Below, piece after piece: positions 17,548-19,906 of a DNA stretch of 19,906 bases. Position numbers and translations under genes: made by a program. This DNA is from Saccoglossus kowalevskii (taxonomy: Eukaryota > Hemichordata > Enteropneusta > Harrimaniidae): positions 715,132 through 735,037 of the forward strand of contig NW_003116447.1 in NCBI RefSeq assembly GCF_000003605.2, written 5' to 3'. The notes under the pieces are model-generated. The model saw only the letters and a list, made by a program, of their open reading frames with translations, did no database searches and was not told the DNA's origin. Position 1 is the stretch's first letter; the number at the start of each line of letters is the position of its first letter.

Positions 17548-17695
17548 TTATACTTTTCCATTTGTTGAAAATTCTTGCCTTTTCCATGAGGGCGCACATA
17601 CAATATAACAAACTAACAACGCAAATGTCACGAAACACAATCCAGCCAGGTTACCAATTATACCGGTTAGCGGGAAGTAATGATAGTTGTCAGAA
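17548..17695 (-). CDS. terminal coding exon of a minus-strand gene: C-terminal TM helix and short tail
   Basis: On the minus strand a very strong acceptor (CTTTCTTTTTTTTTGTTC then TTTTTCAG) opens an exon at 17695. With one base completing a split codon it reads SDNYHYFPLTGIIGNLAGLC, then FVTFALLVCYIVCAPSWKRQ, EFSTNGKV and stop TAA at 17550-17548 (48 residues). A hydrophobic span of about 24 residues followed by basic WKRQ indicates the last membrane segment of a type I or multi-pass protein with a short cytoplasmic tail. Only one of the three frames stays open. It is convergent with the LRR gene. The family is not recognisable and upstream exons probably lie beyond or within the repeat-rich region to the right. 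Confidence 0.55.
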
Positions 17696-18468
17696 CTGAA
17701 AAAGAACAAAAAAAAGAAAGCCCCAGAGACTAGGTATTAGTAACAATGCATGGTTTTAGTACCAGTATTTGATACTTTCAAATAAACTGATATTTTGAGA
17801 CACATTTAGTGAATTGCGAAAAACGCAGTACAGTTTGAATCTTTGTTTGTTAAAGTTGTATTATGGGATATATTTGTTATGTACATTCGTCAAAAAGTGG
17901 CATGTGTTATGTATAGCATTTGTTATGTACCATATTATTCAAATTGCAATCACATGGTATGTACTGGATTATTAAAATCACATCATTCAAATCAAATGTG
18001 TTATGTAAATCATTCAAATCAAATGTGTTATGTACATCGTTCAAATCAAATGTGTTGTGTACACTATTCAAATCAAATGTGTTATGTACATTATTCAAAT
18101 CAAATGTGTTATGTACATTATTCAAATCAAATGTGTTATGTACATTATTCAAATCAAATGTGTTATGTACATTATTCAAATCAAATGTGTTATGTACATT
18201 ATTCAAATCAAATGTGTTATGTACATTATTCAAATCAAATGTGTTATGTACATCATTCAAACCACATGTGTTCTATGTATTGCATCAATCAAATCACATG
18301 AGCTGTGTTTCATGACAATTTTATGTATCCCAGATAAAAAATAAATCAGTCAATGAGTGCCATGTTCTGATAAGCAAAATGACGTAACTACTGATTTTAG
18401 TTCATACAATTTACTCCATACAACTTACTTCATCAGATAATACAACTTTAATGTGGGAGGGTCGTCAC
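17696..18468 (-). other. presumed intron of the minus-strand gene, containing the 27-bp minisatellite
   Basis: I searched for an internal minus-strand exon of fitting phase. Acceptor-like sites exist (for example near 18367 and 18391) but run into stops before a donor. No internal exon is supported. Confidence 0.3.
17850..18312. repeat. 27-bp minisatellite
   Basis: Ten near-identical 27-bp units, core TCAAATCAAATGTGTTATGT, fill about 17985-18265, with progressively degenerate units on both sides. Because 27 is a multiple of three, several frames on both strands stay open and give spurious repetitive ORFs. Confidence 0.93.
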
Positions 18469-18585
18469 CTGTGCACACGTAGGAATTGAGTCCCAAGCGA
18501 CGATAACAACACACGCTAAAAACGCAAAGGCCCATGGGTAGACGCTTGTTTGTAAACAATGACACGATATGGCCACCTGACGCAT
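18469..18585 (-). CDS. possible signal-peptide exon on the minus strand
   Basis: From ATG at 18585 the minus strand reads MRQVAISCHCLQTSVYPWAF then AFLACVVIVAWDSIPTCAQ (39 codons), followed by CAG|GTGACG, a possible phase-0 donor. The hydrophobic core and small residues near the end resemble a cleavable signal peptide. TTATATATT lies about 65 bp upstream. Against it: weak start context, a donor with a poor +5 base, and no exon that bridges its phase to the 17695 exon. An unverified candidate. Confidence 0.22.
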
Positions 18586-18960
18586 GCATAGGTGACGACT
18601 CCCCCGCTTTAACCTATGTGTAAAGCAAAACGATTCAAACATGTTTCCCAATATATAATACAATTTTAACATGTTATACAAAATGCAGAGTACCAGGTCA
18701 TACATGGTAATTAAGTCAAGAAGAACATGATATTTAACGATGCTCGAAAGCCTCTAGGAAGAACACGTACAGTAATAGAAAGACAATATATGCACACATC
18801 AGGCAAGTCATTATATTTTTCAATATTTAAAACACAGAGTGATGACGGTTTAGTTTTTGATTGCTGAAACATGCGAGCGAGATATACACTGACATCTAGA
18901 AAGGGTGAGGTTGACATGACATGCATTACCATAAGAAACACCATGCATTAAAAACATGAC
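18586..18960. other. non-coding flank, nothing firm
   Basis: The minus frame at 18711-18944 has no recognisable domain or splice logic. The region may contain the promoter of the signal-peptide exon candidate. Confidence 0.3.
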
Positions 18961-19906
18961 ACCTAAATGACAGTCACATGACATCTAAATGAAAGTCGCA
19001 TGACATGTAAATGAAAGTCGCATGACACCTAAATTACAGTCACATGACATCTAAATGAAAGTCACATGACATCAAAATGAAAGTCGCATGACATCAAAAT
19101 GAAAGTTGCATGACATCTAAATGAAAGTCGCATGACACCTAAATGAAAGTTGCATGACACCTAAATGAAAGTTGCATGACATCTAAATGAAAGTCGCATG
19201 ACATCTAAATGAGAGTCGCATGACACCTAAATGTAATTCACATGACACCTAAATGAAAGTCGCATGACATCTGAATGAAAGTCACATGACATCTGAATGA
19301 AAGTCGCATGACATCTAAATGAAAGTCGAATGACATCTAAATGAAAGTCGAATGACATCTAAATGAAAGTTGCATGACATCTAAATGAAAGTCGCATGAC
19401 ATCTAAATGAAAGTCACATGATACCTAAATGTAATTCACATGGCACCTAAATGAAAGTCGCATGACATCTAAATGAAAGTCGCATGACATCTAAATGAAA
19501 GTCACATGACACCTAAATGAAAGTCACATGACACCTAAATGAAAGTCACATGACACCTAAATGTGATTCACATGACACCTAAATGAAAGTCGTATGACAC
19601 ATAAATGAAAGTCTCATGACATCTAAATGAAAGTCGCATGACATCTAAATGAAAGTCGCATGACACCTAAATGAAAGTCACATGACACCTAAATGTAATT
19701 CACACGACATCTAAATGAAAGTCGCATGACACCTAAATGAAAGTCACATGATACCTAAATGTAATTCACATGACACCTAAATGAAAGTCGCATGGCATCT
19801 AAATGAAAGTCACATGATACGTAAATGAAAGTCACATGACACGAAAGTCACATGACACCTAAATGAAAGCCACATGGCATCTAAATGAAAGTCACATGAC
19901 ACCTAA
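18961..19906. repeat. 22-bp minisatellite/satellite array, about 43 units, continues past the window
   Basis: Unit core CTAAATGAAAGTCGCATGAC with period 22. The phase is kept exactly for 40 units (18961-19840); then one unit is shortened to 16 bp (19841-19856), and the array resumes to the window edge. Main variants: TCGCATG or TCACATG, ACCT or ATCT, and a distinct TGTAATTCACATG type. Confidence 0.97.

Noticed and set aside
17843-18344. Repetitive proteins of 9-residue units on both strands
   Set aside because: Three or more overlapping frames are open at once because the DNA period is 27 bp. There are no flanking splice sites with proper phase, and a stop precedes the array on the minus strand.
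18961-19906. CRISPR array
   Set aside because: Units are contiguous 22-bp repeats without unique spacers, in a eukaryotic context with introns; it is a minisatellite.

Overview
The window is AT-rich animal (metazoan) genomic DNA. It holds a multi-exon gene with GT-AG introns and a secreted/membrane leucine-rich-repeat (LRR) architecture, many short inverted-repeat (MITE-like) elements and two long minisatellites. No bacterial operons, rRNA or tRNA genes are visible. A marine invertebrate seems likely from the repeat content, but the phylum cannot be fixed from sequence reading alone.

Layout. 1-3435: upstream region, with a possible TATA promoter (376) and 5'UTR exon (about 405-653). It also holds a giant hairpin (1257-3043) with a perfect palindrome inside it, and another inverted-repeat element (3073-3285). 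3436-12780: a 14-coding-exon plus-strand gene that I reconstructed by hand from splice sites; its exons are too short to stand out as ORFs. The predicted product is a 548-aa single-pass type I membrane protein: signal peptide, LRRNT, seven LRR exons (mostly exactly 72 nt, all with phase-2 introns), LRRCT, a basic stalk, a histidine cluster, a TM helix and a charged cytoplasmic tail with probable phosphorylation sites. Its stop codon overlaps an AATAAA signal. Its introns contain at least ten inverted-repeat or MITE elements, some nested; one nested insertion has its own empty site elsewhere in the window (13245-13573).

12781-17547: mostly non-coding, with MITE copies (13245-13573, 14357-14532, 15338-15548, 15613-15749); part may be the 3'UTR of a minus-strand neighbour. 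17548-17695 minus: the last coding exon of a convergent gene, encoding a C-terminal TM helix and short tail. 18469-18585 minus: a weaker signal-peptide-like exon candidate that cannot be joined cleanly to it. 17850-18312: a 27-bp minisatellite. 18961-19906: a 22-bp minisatellite of about 43 units that runs off the window edge.

The main gene looks like an adhesion or receptor-type LRR protein. Its ectodomain stalk and cytoplasmic tail match no family I recognise, so partner and pathway are unknown.
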